Assembly: GCF_003063315.1 (NCBI RefSeq)
Contig: NZ_NERV01000003.1
Coordinates: 62,001-126,000, forward strand
DNA length: 64,000 nucleotides
Direction of reading: 5' to 3'
From: Limnohabitans sp. T6-5
GTDB lineage: Bacteria > Pseudomonadota > Gammaproteobacteria > Burkholderiales > Burkholderiaceae_C
Below the pieces are notes generated by a model that ran no database searches, was not told the DNA's origin, and worked only from the letters and a program-made list of their open reading frames with translations. Below, piece by piece: positions 42,882 to 52,428 of this stretch (within the stretch, counting starts at the first letter, position 1; each line of letters begins with the position of its first letter). A program made the position numbers and the translations under genes.

Positions 42882-42915
42882 ACCCGGTCAGCGTCAACAG
42901 CTGATCGGGTTTTTT
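42882..42915 (+). terminator. intrinsic terminator of the DUF4148 gene
   Basis: ACCCGGTCAGC and GCTGATCGGGT form an 11-bp stem with one G-T pair, followed by TTTTTT. It lies 19 bases after the stop. Confidence 0.9.
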
Positions 42916-42976
42916 CATTGTTGTAAAGCGATGCGGCAGACCGTGGTGGTGGGGCTGAAAGCGGCGCAAGCCAGCC

Positions 42977-43837
42977 TCACAGTGGCATGATTTCCACACT
43001 TTGCGAGAGCACCGGGCGGCACAAAATCTTGTAGCCATCGGCATCGAAACCGGCTGCCACTGTGGACAACTGGCGGGCCTGCTCCCGGGTTGCGACACTG
43101 CCCAGGTAGCACCAGTGGTTGACCACATGAATTTGCGTGAGGTGCGCATCGCGCTCCACCAAACCCACCGCCCCCGTAAAAGGCCAGCACGCCACGCTCA
43201 GCGCCAGCAGGCTGGTGAACAGCCTCTCGCGGTGGGCCTGCGGCGTCTCATCGCCCCGGCACACCCCCGCGCATTGGCGAATCGCGGCCCGGAAGCAGGC
43301 TTTGCCGGGCGGCAATTTCTCCAGGCCCAAAGGCGCGTAGCACAGCTTGTGCTGGTCCGCGATGGACCGCAGCGCTTCTAGCGCGGCATGGCGGCTGGCA
43401 AACAGCCCGTACAGCTCAGGCGCGCTCGCAAAGTCCAGGTCTTTGGAATACACGACTTCCGGCACACCGCCCGTCATCTGCAAGCTGCACAGCTGTTTGT
43501 TGCGGCGCAGCTTCTGGTTGAACAAGGGTTGCTGGGCCTTGATCATTTGCGCCTCAAGCAGCAACGCCCCGATCTCGCCCGCCGTGCGGATGTGCGAGAT
43601 GCGCTCGGTCTGGCGCAGCATGCGGGCTTCGTCGGGCGTGCGCAGGTGCGACAGCAGCCGGGCCCGAATGTTCACACTTTTGCCGATGTACAGGGGCAAG
43701 TCCCCCGCCCGACCGTGGAAGGTGTAAACCCCCGCTCCCGTGGGCGCATGCTCAATGGCCTCACGCAGGTGTTGTGGATATTCGTAAAAGCGCTCCGCTT
43801 CGAATTCTTCACGGCGGCGGCGGCGGGGCAAAGGCAT
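42977..43837 (-). CDS. cho: excinuclease Cho (UvrC-like, GIY-YIG)
   Basis: A 286-residue nuclease. The GIY-YIG domain reads GAGVYTFHG ... LPLYIGKSVNIRARLLSHLR at about 30-75, then IGALLLEAQMIKAQQPLFNQ and KLRRNKQLCSLQM, as in E. coli Cho. Cho makes the 3' incision at lesions poorly handled by UvrC. The start at 43837 (MPLPRRRRREEFEAERFYEY) aligns with E. coli Cho; an in-frame ATG at 43888 would add 17 residues. In E. coli cho is SOS-regulated; no LexA box recognised here. Confidence 0.9.
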   Translation of the reverse strand: MPLPRRRRREEFEAERFYEYPQHLREAIEHAPTGAGVYTFHGRAGDLPLYIGKSVNIRARLLSHLRTPDEARMLRQTERISHIRTAGEIGALLLEAQMIKAQQPLFNQKLRRNKQLCSLQMTGGVPEVVYSKDLDFASAPELYGLFASRHAALEALRSIADQHKLCYAPLGLEKLPPGKACFRAAIRQCAGVCRGDETPQAHRERLFTSLLALSVACWPFTGAVGLVERDAHLTQIHVVNHWCYLGSVATREQARQLSTVAAGFDADGYKILCRPVLSQSVEIMPL

Positions 43838-43933
43838 CAGCAAACCTGTGATGCGGTGCAGACGTGGAGCGTCTCCATGGGCTGGCAAGCTCTGGAGAAA
43901 TTTGTCGGTTTTTGCAAACGTTGAGCCATCGGA

Positions 43934-45019
43934 TCAAGTACTTCCTCGGAGTTCAATTTTGTAAGGCATGAGCATTGTTTCAGGCTTGAATGATTCGCCT
44001 GATCGGGCCGCCAAAATGGCTCTGAGCAGCAATTGCCCGGCTACTTTGCCAATGCCTGCGCTGTCGACCGCCACCGTGGTGATCTGGGGATGGCAAGAGC
44101 GGGAGATTTCGAAGTCCCCAAATCCGGCAATGGCGAGTTTGCCAGGCACAGGCCAAGCCCGGCGCTGGCATTCCGCCAGTGCACCAAAAGCGACATGGTC
44201 TGAAACACAGACCACAGCCTCCAGATCGGGCCATTTGGCCATCATTTGCGCCAGGCCTTGCGCCCCAGCTTCCATGGACACTGGCGCGTTGCCCATGGCC
44301 ACGGTGCATGTGGTGTCCAGCCCGAGCTCTGACATGGCGGTCAGAAAGCCTTGTCGGCGATCCGCGCCGCGTGCATCACTTTCAGGAATGCCCCCCAGAA
44401 AACCCATACGCCGGTAACCCTTTTCATACAGGGCCAGCACCAGTTGCCTGACCGCCTGGGCATTGGAAAATCCCACGTTGTGCCCAATAGGGGCGTTCAA
44501 CAAATCCCAGGTTTCGACCACGGGCACACCCGAGGATTGCAGCAGTTTTCTGGCTGCGGGCGTGTGGCTGCCACCGGTCACGACAATGCCCTCGGGTCTG
44601 CGCATCAGCATGGTGCGTATCAACTTCTCTTCAGTCGCCATGTCGTAGTCGGTGTAGCCCATCAGCACTTGCATGCCTGCAGACTCCACGGCAGACGTCA
44701 GACCATGGGCGGTGTCCGAAAAGTTGGAATTGTTCAGTGCGGGGATGATGGTGGCAATGAAGCCCGAACGCTTGGAGGAGAAGGTCCGTGCTGTCTGGTC
44801 CAGCACATAACCCATGTCCTGGCAGGTGTCCAAAATGCGTTGGCGCAGCGCCTCGCTCGCATCACTGCGTCGGCGCGTAGAGCGGTTGAGCGCCCGTGAC
44901 ACGGTCATTTTGGAAATGCCCAACTTGGCCGCGATGTCTGCCATGGTGACTTGCCCCACTGATTCGGCCGCCACAGGGTTTTTGGGGGGGGCTGACTTTC
45001 CCGAATTTTGGCCGTTCAA
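43934..45019 (-). CDS. LacI/GntR-like family transcriptional repressor
   Basis: A 361-residue repressor. The HTH lies at about 26-45 (VTMADIAAKLGISKMTVSRA) and the periplasmic-binding-like core follows (GFIATIIPALNNSNFSDTAH, EGIVVTGGSHTPAARKLLQS, IAGFGDFEISRSCHPQITTV). The recognition helix matches that of gluconate repressor GntR, and the intergenic region contains GTTACCGGTAAC-type palindromes like GntR operators. It is divergent from a gluconolactonase/ABC operon, so it very likely represses it in response to a sugar acid or sugar. Confidence 0.92.
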   Translation of the reverse strand: MNGQNSGKSAPPKNPVAAESVGQVTMADIAAKLGISKMTVSRALNRSTRRRSDASEALRQRILDTCQDMGYVLDQTARTFSSKRSGFIATIIPALNNSNFSDTAHGLTSAVESAGMQVLMGYTDYDMATEEKLIRTMLMRRPEGIVVTGGSHTPAARKLLQSSGVPVVETWDLLNAPIGHNVGFSNAQAVRQLVLALYEKGYRRMGFLGGIPESDARGADRRQGFLTAMSELGLDTTCTVAMGNAPVSMEAGAQGLAQMMAKWPDLEAVVCVSDHVAFGALAECQRRAWPVPGKLAIAGFGDFEISRSCHPQITTVAVDSAGIGKVAGQLLLRAILAARSGESFKPETMLMPYKIELRGST

Positions 45020-45054
45020 AACGTTCTCCTGCGCTGGTGCTGAAAGCTTTTACC

Positions 45055-45066
45055 GATACCGGTAAC
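45055..45066. promoter_or_regulatory. LacI-type operator O1
   Basis: GATACCGGTAAC is a near-perfect copy of the palindrome GTTACCGGTAAC (one mismatch). It lies 36 bases upstream of the repressor start and would serve autoregulation. Confidence 0.75.
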
Positions 45067-45139
45067 GTCATTATTCAGGTGCAAATGGGAAAAATGAATG
45101 CAGTCTCAATGTTTATTGAACAAGTCTTGGTTTTCACTA

Positions 45140-45318
45140 TTGATTCGGCCCGATGAAGTTTGCATGAACGCTTTTTTTGTGGGAGCGGCGCCCTCGCCGC
45201 GATTGAGCCTCGCAGACCACCACCCATCGCCCCGAGGGCGGGGCTCCCACACTGATCGCAGAGCTGAGCGCTATACCAAGAAAAGCCTTTCACTTCAAAC
45301 TTCACAGGGCCGGATCTA
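45140..45318. mobile_element. 179-bp MITE-like element, copy 2
   Basis: Same length and ends as the copy at 23516: TTGATTCGGCCCGATGAAG ... CAGGGCCGGATCTA, flanked by TA (45138-45139 and 45319-45320). Two substitutions separate the copies. Here the inverted ends match better (GGGCCGGATC versus GGGTCGGATC), so this copy is closer to the ancestral sequence. It lies between the two repressor operators of the divergent promoter region. Confidence 0.88.
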
Positions 45319-45332
45319 TAGGGTAAATACGG

Positions 45333-45344
45333 GTTACCGGTAAC
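45333..45344. promoter_or_regulatory. LacI-type operator O2
   Basis: GTTACCGGTAAC is a perfect 12-bp palindrome, 49 bases before the gluconolactonase start and 14 bases after the mobile element. Expected site of the LacI-type repressor for the rightward operon. Confidence 0.85.
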
Positions 45345-45392
45345 TCATATATCAAGGACGATCCACACACATTTTTGAAGGGTCTGAACCGC

Positions 45393-46316
45393 ATGAATTC
45401 GCTCCAAGTCATCGACACCCGACTGGCCCCGGTTGCCCAAGGGGCCGGTGCACTGGAGTGTCTGTGCAGCGGCGCCATTTGGAGCGAAGGCCCGGTCTGG
45501 TTGCCCCAAAGCGATGAACTGATCTGGAGTGATATTCCAAACAATCGGATACTGGCATGGCAAGCCGGCCCGGGCATGCGTGTTTGGCGAGAAGAGGCCG
45601 AATTCACCAATGGTCATGTGCTGGACCGTGACGGTTCGCTCTTGCACTGTTCTCATGGATTGCGCGCCATCATTCGAACGCGTCTGGGCGCACAGGGTGA
45701 GGCCTTGGGAGATGAGGTGGTGGTCAACAGCTACCAGGGACAAAGGCTCAATTCCCCCAATGATCTGGTGGTGAAGTCAGATGGCTCCATCTGGTTCACG
45801 GACCCCCCTTACGGCATCCTCTCAGACAGGGAAGGGCACCATGCTGAGAGCGAAATCGGCGCGAATCATGTGTTTCGTTACTGCCCCCATACGCACAGTT
45901 TGAGCATCGTCACAGAGGTCATGCAAGAGCCCAACGGACTGGCGTTCTCGCCCGATGAAAAAGTTCTGTACATCAGTGACACCTCGGCAGCGATGCGCCA
46001 AGACGGTGGCGGACACCACCACATCATGGCGTTTGATGTGGTCGCTGGCATGGCCTTGAGTCAAGCGCGCCTCTTTGCCGACATCAACCCCGGCTTGGCT
46101 GACGGATTGAGAGTCGACAGGCACGGATTTGTCTACACCAGCAGCGCGGACAGTGTGCAAATTTTCCACCCGGATGGCACAAAAATGGGGGTGATTCCGG
46201 TGCCGGAAAAAGTAGGCAATCTTTGCTTTGGTGGCCCCCATGGGGATGAGCTGTTCATTTGTGCAAGCACGTCTTTGTATCGCATTCGCTTGCATACACG
46301 CGGAGCCACGGTGTGA
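45393..46316 (+). CDS. SMP-30/gluconolactonase family protein
   Basis: A 307-residue six-bladed beta-propeller lactonase. The metal and active-site signature is complete: EGPVW with the first glutamate (SGAIWSEGPVWLP), RLNSPNDLVVKSDGSIWFTD with the N/D pair, EPNGLAFSPDEKVLYISDTS and ADGLRVDRHGFVYTSS. It likely hydrolyses a sugar lactone to the acid. First gene of the operon with the b561 protein and sugar transporter; ATG at 45393. No signal peptide, so cytosolic. Confidence 0.9.
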   Translation: MNSLQVIDTRLAPVAQGAGALECLCSGAIWSEGPVWLPQSDELIWSDIPNNRILAWQAGPGMRVWREEAEFTNGHVLDRDGSLLHCSHGLRAIIRTRLGAQGEALGDEVVVNSYQGQRLNSPNDLVVKSDGSIWFTDPPYGILSDREGHHAESEIGANHVFRYCPHTHSLSIVTEVMQEPNGLAFSPDEKVLYISDTSAAMRQDGGGHHHIMAFDVVAGMALSQARLFADINPGLADGLRVDRHGFVYTSSADSVQIFHPDGTKMGVIPVPEKVGNLCFGGPHGDELFICASTSLYRIRLHTRGATV

Positions 46317-47041
46317 GCGTGATTTGGCATTGGCTCTCAACGCCGCTCAGCGGTGCGTCCAGCCATTCACTGGAGCCGTGGCTGTATTGGCATGCGCGAA
46401 TGATGGTGATGGCTTGGGCCATCTTGCTGCCAGCAGGGGCCTTATGGGCACGGTATTTCAAGGTGCTCCCATCCCAAAACTGGCCCGACAGACTGGACAA
46501 CAAAATATGGTGGCACGCACACAGGGCATTGCAGTGCTTGGGTATGACGTTGGCAACGCTGGGCGCCGCCGTGGCGTGGCAGCACACCACCCAGGCGGGC
46601 CCTCTGGCACGTCTGCACGGATACGCAGGCTGGCTGCTGATGTTTCTGGGCGGCTTGCAAATTCTGAGTGGATTGCTGCGTGGCACGAAAGGCGGGCCCA
46701 CTGACAAGCAAGACCGTGGCGACCATTACGACATGACCGTGCGCAGGCGGTGGTTTGAGCGGGTGCACAAAGGACTGGGATGGATGAGCCTGTTGGCGGC
46801 CATGGCCGTCATGGGCATGGGTCTGCTGCTGGCCGATGCACCGCGCTGGATGCCATTGGTATTACTGGTCTGGTGGCTTGTGCTGGCCAGCCTGGCGTGG
46901 CGCTGGCAAAGGCAGGGGCGCTGCATCGATACCTACCAGGCCATTTGGGGCACGGACAAGCGTCACCCCGGCAACCAACTCCCACCGATTGGCTGGGGCA
47001 TTCGTCGTCCGTTTGATACACAAAAACATGGCCAATCTTGA
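46313..47041 (+). CDS. cytochrome b561-domain membrane protein
   Basis: A 242-residue membrane protein with five to six helices. Starting at GTG 46313 (overlapping the previous stop as GTGA), it shows the b561 pattern with histidine heme ligands: LYWHARMMVMAWAILLPAGA, WWHAHRALQCLGM, LARLHGYAGWLLMF and VHKGLGWMSLL. It also overlaps the ABC ATPase gene by 14 bases, so it is an integral part of the operon. Such proteins move electrons across the membrane; here it could take electrons from a periplasmic sugar dehydrogenase that is not in this window. Confidence 0.8.
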   Translation: MSVIWHWLSTPLSGASSHSLEPWLYWHARMMVMAWAILLPAGALWARYFKVLPSQNWPDRLDNKIWWHAHRALQCLGMTLATLGAAVAWQHTTQAGPLARLHGYAGWLLMFLGGLQILSGLLRGTKGGPTDKQDRGDHYDMTVRRRWFERVHKGLGWMSLLAAMAVMGMGLLLADAPRWMPLVLLVWWLVLASLAWRWQRQGRCIDTYQAIWGTDKRHPGNQLPPIGWGIRRPFDTQKHGQS

Positions 47042-48152
47042 ACTACGCAACCTCGTCAAACGATTTGGCGATGTCACTGTCGTCAGTGAACTCAATCTGT
47101 CGGTCAGTCCTGGTGAATTCGTCGTGTTGCTGGGTGAATCGGGCTGCGGCAAAAGCACCACCTTGCGCATGGTGGCAGGTCTGGAAGACGTCACTCAAGG
47201 CCAAATCATCATCGGCGGCAAGGATGTTACCCAGGCCCACCCAATGGCCCGAGATATCGCCATGGTGTTTCAAAACTATGCGCTGTACCCGCACATGGAC
47301 GTGGCGCAAAACCTGTCGTTTGCGCTGCGCCTGGCAGGACGACCGCAAGCGGAAATCGGCGCCAAAGTAGCCTCTGCCGCCAGGATCCTCAACATAGAAC
47401 ACTTGCTTGAACGCAAGCCCAAAGAACTGTCGGGCGGGCAACGTCAGCGCGTGGCCATCGGGCGGGCCATCGTCAGGGAACCGCAGGTCTTTTTGTTCGA
47501 TGAACCGTTGTCCAACCTGGACGCCAAGTTGCGCGGGCACATGCGCGCTGAACTGGCCCTCTTGCACCAGCGCCTGGGCAAAACCACCCTGTACGTGACA
47601 CACGACCAAGTTGAAGCCATGACGCTGGCCAGTCGGATCGTCATCTTTGACAAAGGTCGCATCCAGCAAGTGGGCACGCCAAGCGAGGTGTTCAACCACC
47701 CTGCCAACCTGTTTGTGGCAGGTTTCATCGGCACGCCGACCATGAACTTCTTTGAAGCGCGACTGCAAAGTCTGGATGGCCAAGCGGTGCTTCGCACGCA
47801 GGACTTTGATGTGCCTGCGCCAGCCTGGCTGCTGACGCAAGCCTTGTCCGCCGACAGCCGCTTAACGCTCGGCATTCGGCCACAAATGCTGCTGCCGACA
47901 AACGACATGGGCAGGCTTCGCATGAAAGTCGAAGTCGTTGAGTACCTGGGCACTGAAAGCCAAGTGGTGGGGCGCCTGGACGCCGGCCAGCGGGTGTGCG
48001 CCGTCTTGCAAGGCGATGCCAAAGACCGGCTGCACCAGGGCCTGAACCTCACGGTCGAACCCATGGCCCTGCACGTCTTCGACGCCACCACAGGGCTTTC
48101 GCTGAAGCCAGGACAGCCCTCATTTCCCAACACCACAGGAGACAAGTCATGA
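47028..48152 (+). CDS. sugar ABC transporter ATP-binding protein (MalK/UgpC type)
   Basis: A 374-residue ATPase with Walker A GESGCGKSTTLRMVAG, Q-loop VFQNYALYPHM, ABC signature LSGGQRQRVAIGRAI, Walker B VFLFDEPLSNLDAKL and H-loop YVTHDQVEAMTLA. The C-terminal 130 residues form the TOBE regulatory domain found in MalK-like proteins. Coupled on both sides by overlaps (14 bases and ATGA). Confidence 0.95.
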   Translation: MANLELRNLVKRFGDVTVVSELNLSVSPGEFVVLLGESGCGKSTTLRMVAGLEDVTQGQIIIGGKDVTQAHPMARDIAMVFQNYALYPHMDVAQNLSFALRLAGRPQAEIGAKVASAARILNIEHLLERKPKELSGGQRQRVAIGRAIVREPQVFLFDEPLSNLDAKLRGHMRAELALLHQRLGKTTLYVTHDQVEAMTLASRIVIFDKGRIQQVGTPSEVFNHPANLFVAGFIGTPTMNFFEARLQSLDGQAVLRTQDFDVPAPAWLLTQALSADSRLTLGIRPQMLLPTNDMGRLRMKVEVVEYLGTESQVVGRLDAGQRVCAVLQGDAKDRLHQGLNLTVEPMALHVFDATTGLSLKPGQPSFPNTTGDKS

Positions 48153-49492
48153 CCTTCATTTCCAACCGCCGCGAAGCACTCAAAGCAGGCGCCATCACCG
48201 TCTTCGGTGCGGCCTTGCCCTACAGCGGCGTGCAGGCCCAAAGCCGCTATGCCAAATATGCGGGCAAGACCGTGGTCTTCAGCGTGCCCGCGCATCCGCA
48301 TTACGACGCGATGCTCAAAATCTTGCCCCAGTTCACCAAAGAGACGGGTATCAAGGTCGAGGTGGACAAGTTGGCCATGGGCCGCATGAAAGAAAAGCAG
48401 CTGCTCGAAATGGCCAAGCCTTCCGGCGACTTCGATCTGGGTTGCTACGTGGTCATGTGGAAAGGCGAATACGTGGCCAAAAACCTGATTCAGCCGCTTG
48501 AGCCCTTTTTTGCCAACCCGGCACTGGCCGACCCGACCTACGACATGAAGGACATTGTCCCCATTTACCTTGAAAACCTGGGGCTGGTGGGTGGCCCCAA
48601 GGGATATCTGGCAGGCCCCGGCGCCAAACTCTATGGCCTGCCCTACGGTGCCGAAACCAGCGTGCTGGCCTACCGGCGCGACATCTTTGCCAAGCACAAC
48701 CTCTCAGCGCCCGAAACCTACGACGACTTCCGCAAAATTTTGCGCATCCTCAAGGACAAGGAAGGCATCGGGGCCCTGGCCAGCCGGGGTCAGGCCGGAC
48801 ACCAAGTGGTGCACGCCTGGCTGCTGCACCTCAACCCCCTGGGCGGCAGCGTATTTGACGACAAATGGCAGCCGCGCTTCAACGACAAGATTGGCGTGGA
48901 GGCCCTCAAGTTTTTGCAGGAAGTGGTTGCCACCGGCCCCGCAGGCATCCCCGGCTACGGCCAGGGCGAAAGCAACACGGCCTTTTTGCAAGGGCAAGCG
49001 GCCATGTACCTCGACAGCACCTCGATTGCAGGCCTGGTCAACGACCCCAGCAAAAGCAAGATTGTGGGCAACGTCAGCTGGGCCCTGCACCCCAAAGGCA
49101 TGCGCCGTGCCTCCCAAAGCGGCGGCCTGGGACTGGCCATTCCCAAAAATGCCAAAAACGCAGAGGCCGGCTTTTTGCTCATGCAATGGCTCACCAGCAA
49201 GGCACAGGACAAAGCGGTGACGATGGCGGGCGGTGCCCCGATGCGCAACAGCACCTTGCGCGACCAGGATGCGGTGCGCAAGTACCCCGAGTTCATCACC
49301 TTTGTCGAGGCCCTCAAATACAGCGCACCGGATTGGCGCCCCATCATTCCGGTCTGGGACACCATCAACGTGCAAGCTCTGGGCGTGGGCCTGAGTGATG
49401 CTCTGACGGGCAAGAAGAGCGCAGAAAAAGCGCTCAACGACATGGTTCCGCAGGTCACCGCAATCATGCGCGAAGCTGGCTACAAGATCTGA
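48149..49492 (+). CDS. sugar ABC transporter substrate-binding protein (family 1)
   Basis: A 447-residue exported binding protein. The N-terminus SNRREALKAGAITVFGAALP is a Tat-like signal (twin arginine) ending near VQAQS. It has the family 1 pattern (FTKETGIKVEVDKLAMGRMK, GKTVVFSV, YGLPYGAETSVLAYRRDIFA, AAMYLDSTSIAG, PMRNSTLRDQDAV). Ligand presumably an aldose, polyol or oligosaccharide; not decidable by eye. Confidence 0.93.
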   Translation: MTFISNRREALKAGAITVFGAALPYSGVQAQSRYAKYAGKTVVFSVPAHPHYDAMLKILPQFTKETGIKVEVDKLAMGRMKEKQLLEMAKPSGDFDLGCYVVMWKGEYVAKNLIQPLEPFFANPALADPTYDMKDIVPIYLENLGLVGGPKGYLAGPGAKLYGLPYGAETSVLAYRRDIFAKHNLSAPETYDDFRKILRILKDKEGIGALASRGQAGHQVVHAWLLHLNPLGGSVFDDKWQPRFNDKIGVEALKFLQEVVATGPAGIPGYGQGESNTAFLQGQAAMYLDSTSIAGLVNDPSKSKIVGNVSWALHPKGMRRASQSGGLGLAIPKNAKNAEAGFLLMQWLTSKAQDKAVTMAGGAPMRNSTLRDQDAVRKYPEFITFVEALKYSAPDWRPIIPVWDTINVQALGVGLSDALTGKKSAEKALNDMVPQVTAIMREAGYKI

Positions 49493-49511
49493 TGACGCCT
49501 TGCTCGCAGCC

Positions 49512-50390
49512 ATGAAAAACTCACGCTGGATTGCGTTCGCATATGTTGGCCCTGCTGTGTTGGTCATGGCAGCGGCCTGCCTTTACCCCGTGCTGTCCGC
49601 TTTCCACCTGGCGGGTTACGACTGGTCCATGGGCACGCCTTGGTCTTCGGCCAAGTGGGTGGGTTGGAGCAACGTGGTTCAGGCCTTTGGCAACCCGAGG
49701 GTCTGGAGCAGTTTGATGACCACACTGATGTTTGCGGCCGTGTGTGTCAGCGCCGAAATGGTGCTGGGCATTGCGCTGGCGCTGGCCCTGGAAAAACCGG
49801 TCAAGGGCATGTCCTTCTTCAGGACACTGTTCATCCTGCCCATGATGATCGCGCCCATCGCCGTGGGCCTGACCTGGCGCTACATCTTTGATGCGCAATT
49901 TGGGCTGGCCAACGCGCTGCTTAAGCTGCTGGGCCTGAGCGCGCAAACCTGGCTGGCTGACCCTCAATTGGCTTTCATGGCGATTGTGATTGCCGACATT
50001 TGGCAATGGACGCCCTTTGTCTTCATCATGATGATTGCGGCCCTGGCGGGCATCGACAACTCGGTGATGGAAGCTTCGCGCATGGACGGTGCCAACTGGT
50101 GGCAACAAACCTTTTGGGTCAAGTTGCCCATGGTCATGCACGTCATTGCCATCACCTTGATGATGCGTTTGATCGATGCTTTCAGGGTGTTGGAGGTGAT
50201 TTACGTTTTGACCTTCGGCGGTCCTGGTGACAGCACCGAAATTCTCTCACTTCACATTTACAAGACCGCGTTCGTAGGACAGCAATTGGGCGTTGCCGCA
50301 GCCATCAGCATTTTGCTCTTGGCGGTAGTCACGGCCCTGAGTTGGGCCGCCTTGCGCCTTTCGAACCCGATGAAAGGAGAGCCCCAATGA
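49512..50390 (+). CDS. sugar ABC transporter permease (MalF/UgpA type)
   Basis: A 292-residue inner-membrane permease with six helices. The EAA motif that contacts the ATPase is EASRMDGANWWQQTFWVKLP. ATG at 49512 is preferred; TTG at 49500 is in frame. Nineteen bases after the binding protein gene and overlapping the second permease by 4 bases (ATGA). Confidence 0.93.
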   Translation: MKNSRWIAFAYVGPAVLVMAAACLYPVLSAFHLAGYDWSMGTPWSSAKWVGWSNVVQAFGNPRVWSSLMTTLMFAAVCVSAEMVLGIALALALEKPVKGMSFFRTLFILPMMIAPIAVGLTWRYIFDAQFGLANALLKLLGLSAQTWLADPQLAFMAIVIADIWQWTPFVFIMMIAALAGIDNSVMEASRMDGANWWQQTFWVKLPMVMHVIAITLMMRLIDAFRVLEVIYVLTFGGPGDSTEILSLHIYKTAFVGQQLGVAAAISILLLAVVTALSWAALRLSNPMKGEPQ

Positions 50391-51211
50391 AGCGCCCATG
50401 GTGGATGGCTGTCGCCCATTACGGTGTACTGATTTTTCTGGCCTTGTTGTGCATCGCACCCATCTGGGTGATCTTCACCACCAGCTTGCGCCAACAAGTG
50501 GACATCTTTGCCGAGCCATTGAACTTCATCTTCATGCCCACACTGGAAAACTACCGGGCCGTGATCGAAGAAGACAAGCTCGACCGCTACTTGGGCAACA
50601 GCTTGTTTGTGGGCATTGTGTCCACATTGATCACCCTGGTGCTGGGCTGCATGGCGGCTTATGGGCTTGCCCGCTTCCGGTTTCCGGGCCGTCAAGCCGT
50701 GGCTTACACCACGCTCTTGCTGCGCACGGTGCCGCTGGCTGTTCTGGCCATTCCGGTGTTTCTGATCTGGAACGAGTGGAACATGGTCAACAGCCTGTGG
50801 GGGCTGGTGCTGTTGTATGTGGCCGTCAACCTGCCGTTCACCATCTGGCTGCTTTACGGCTTTGTGCTGCAGGTGCCCATTGAGTTGGAAGAAGCCGCCG
50901 CCATTGACGGCTGTGGGCCGTTCCAGATCTTCACCAAGGTGTTGCTGCCGCTGATGGCCCCCGGCTTGGCTGCGGCCTCGATTTTTACTTTCCGCATCGC
51001 CTGGAATGAGTTCATCCTGGCACTGGTTCTGACCGATCGACAAACGCGTACGCTGCCCGTGGCGGCCAGCCTCTTCATCACCGATCTGGGTGTTGACTGG
51101 GGCAAGGTCATGGCCATGACCAGCCTGATTGCCATTCCGCCGCTGATCTTCACCTTCATCGCGGCACGCCAAATCATCACAGGCCTGACGGCTGGTGCTG
51201 TCAAAGGATGA
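50387..51211 (+). CDS. sugar ABC transporter permease (MalG/UgpE type)
   Basis: A 274-residue permease with six helices and the EAA motif EEAAAIDGCGPFQIFTKVLL, followed by the usual IFTFRIAWNEFILALVL. Forms the channel with the previous permease. Last gene of the repressor-controlled operon. GAAAGGAG precedes the ATG. Confidence 0.93.
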   Translation: MKRPWWMAVAHYGVLIFLALLCIAPIWVIFTTSLRQQVDIFAEPLNFIFMPTLENYRAVIEEDKLDRYLGNSLFVGIVSTLITLVLGCMAAYGLARFRFPGRQAVAYTTLLLRTVPLAVLAIPVFLIWNEWNMVNSLWGLVLLYVAVNLPFTIWLLYGFVLQVPIELEEAAAIDGCGPFQIFTKVLLPLMAPGLAAASIFTFRIAWNEFILALVLTDRQTRTLPVAASLFITDLGVDWGKVMAMTSLIAIPPLIFTFIAARQIITGLTAGAVKG

Positions 51212-51321
51212 ACACTGACAAGAAATGACGACCCTCAAAGGGCCGATCAAGACTGGAAAGTCTGGCGGGGTGCTGTAGTTACAAAACCAGAACAAACCCG
51301 TATACACCTTTGGTTATGTAA

Positions 51322-52413
<1,092 letters not shown>

Positions 52414-52428
52414 CCCATCAACCCCCGC

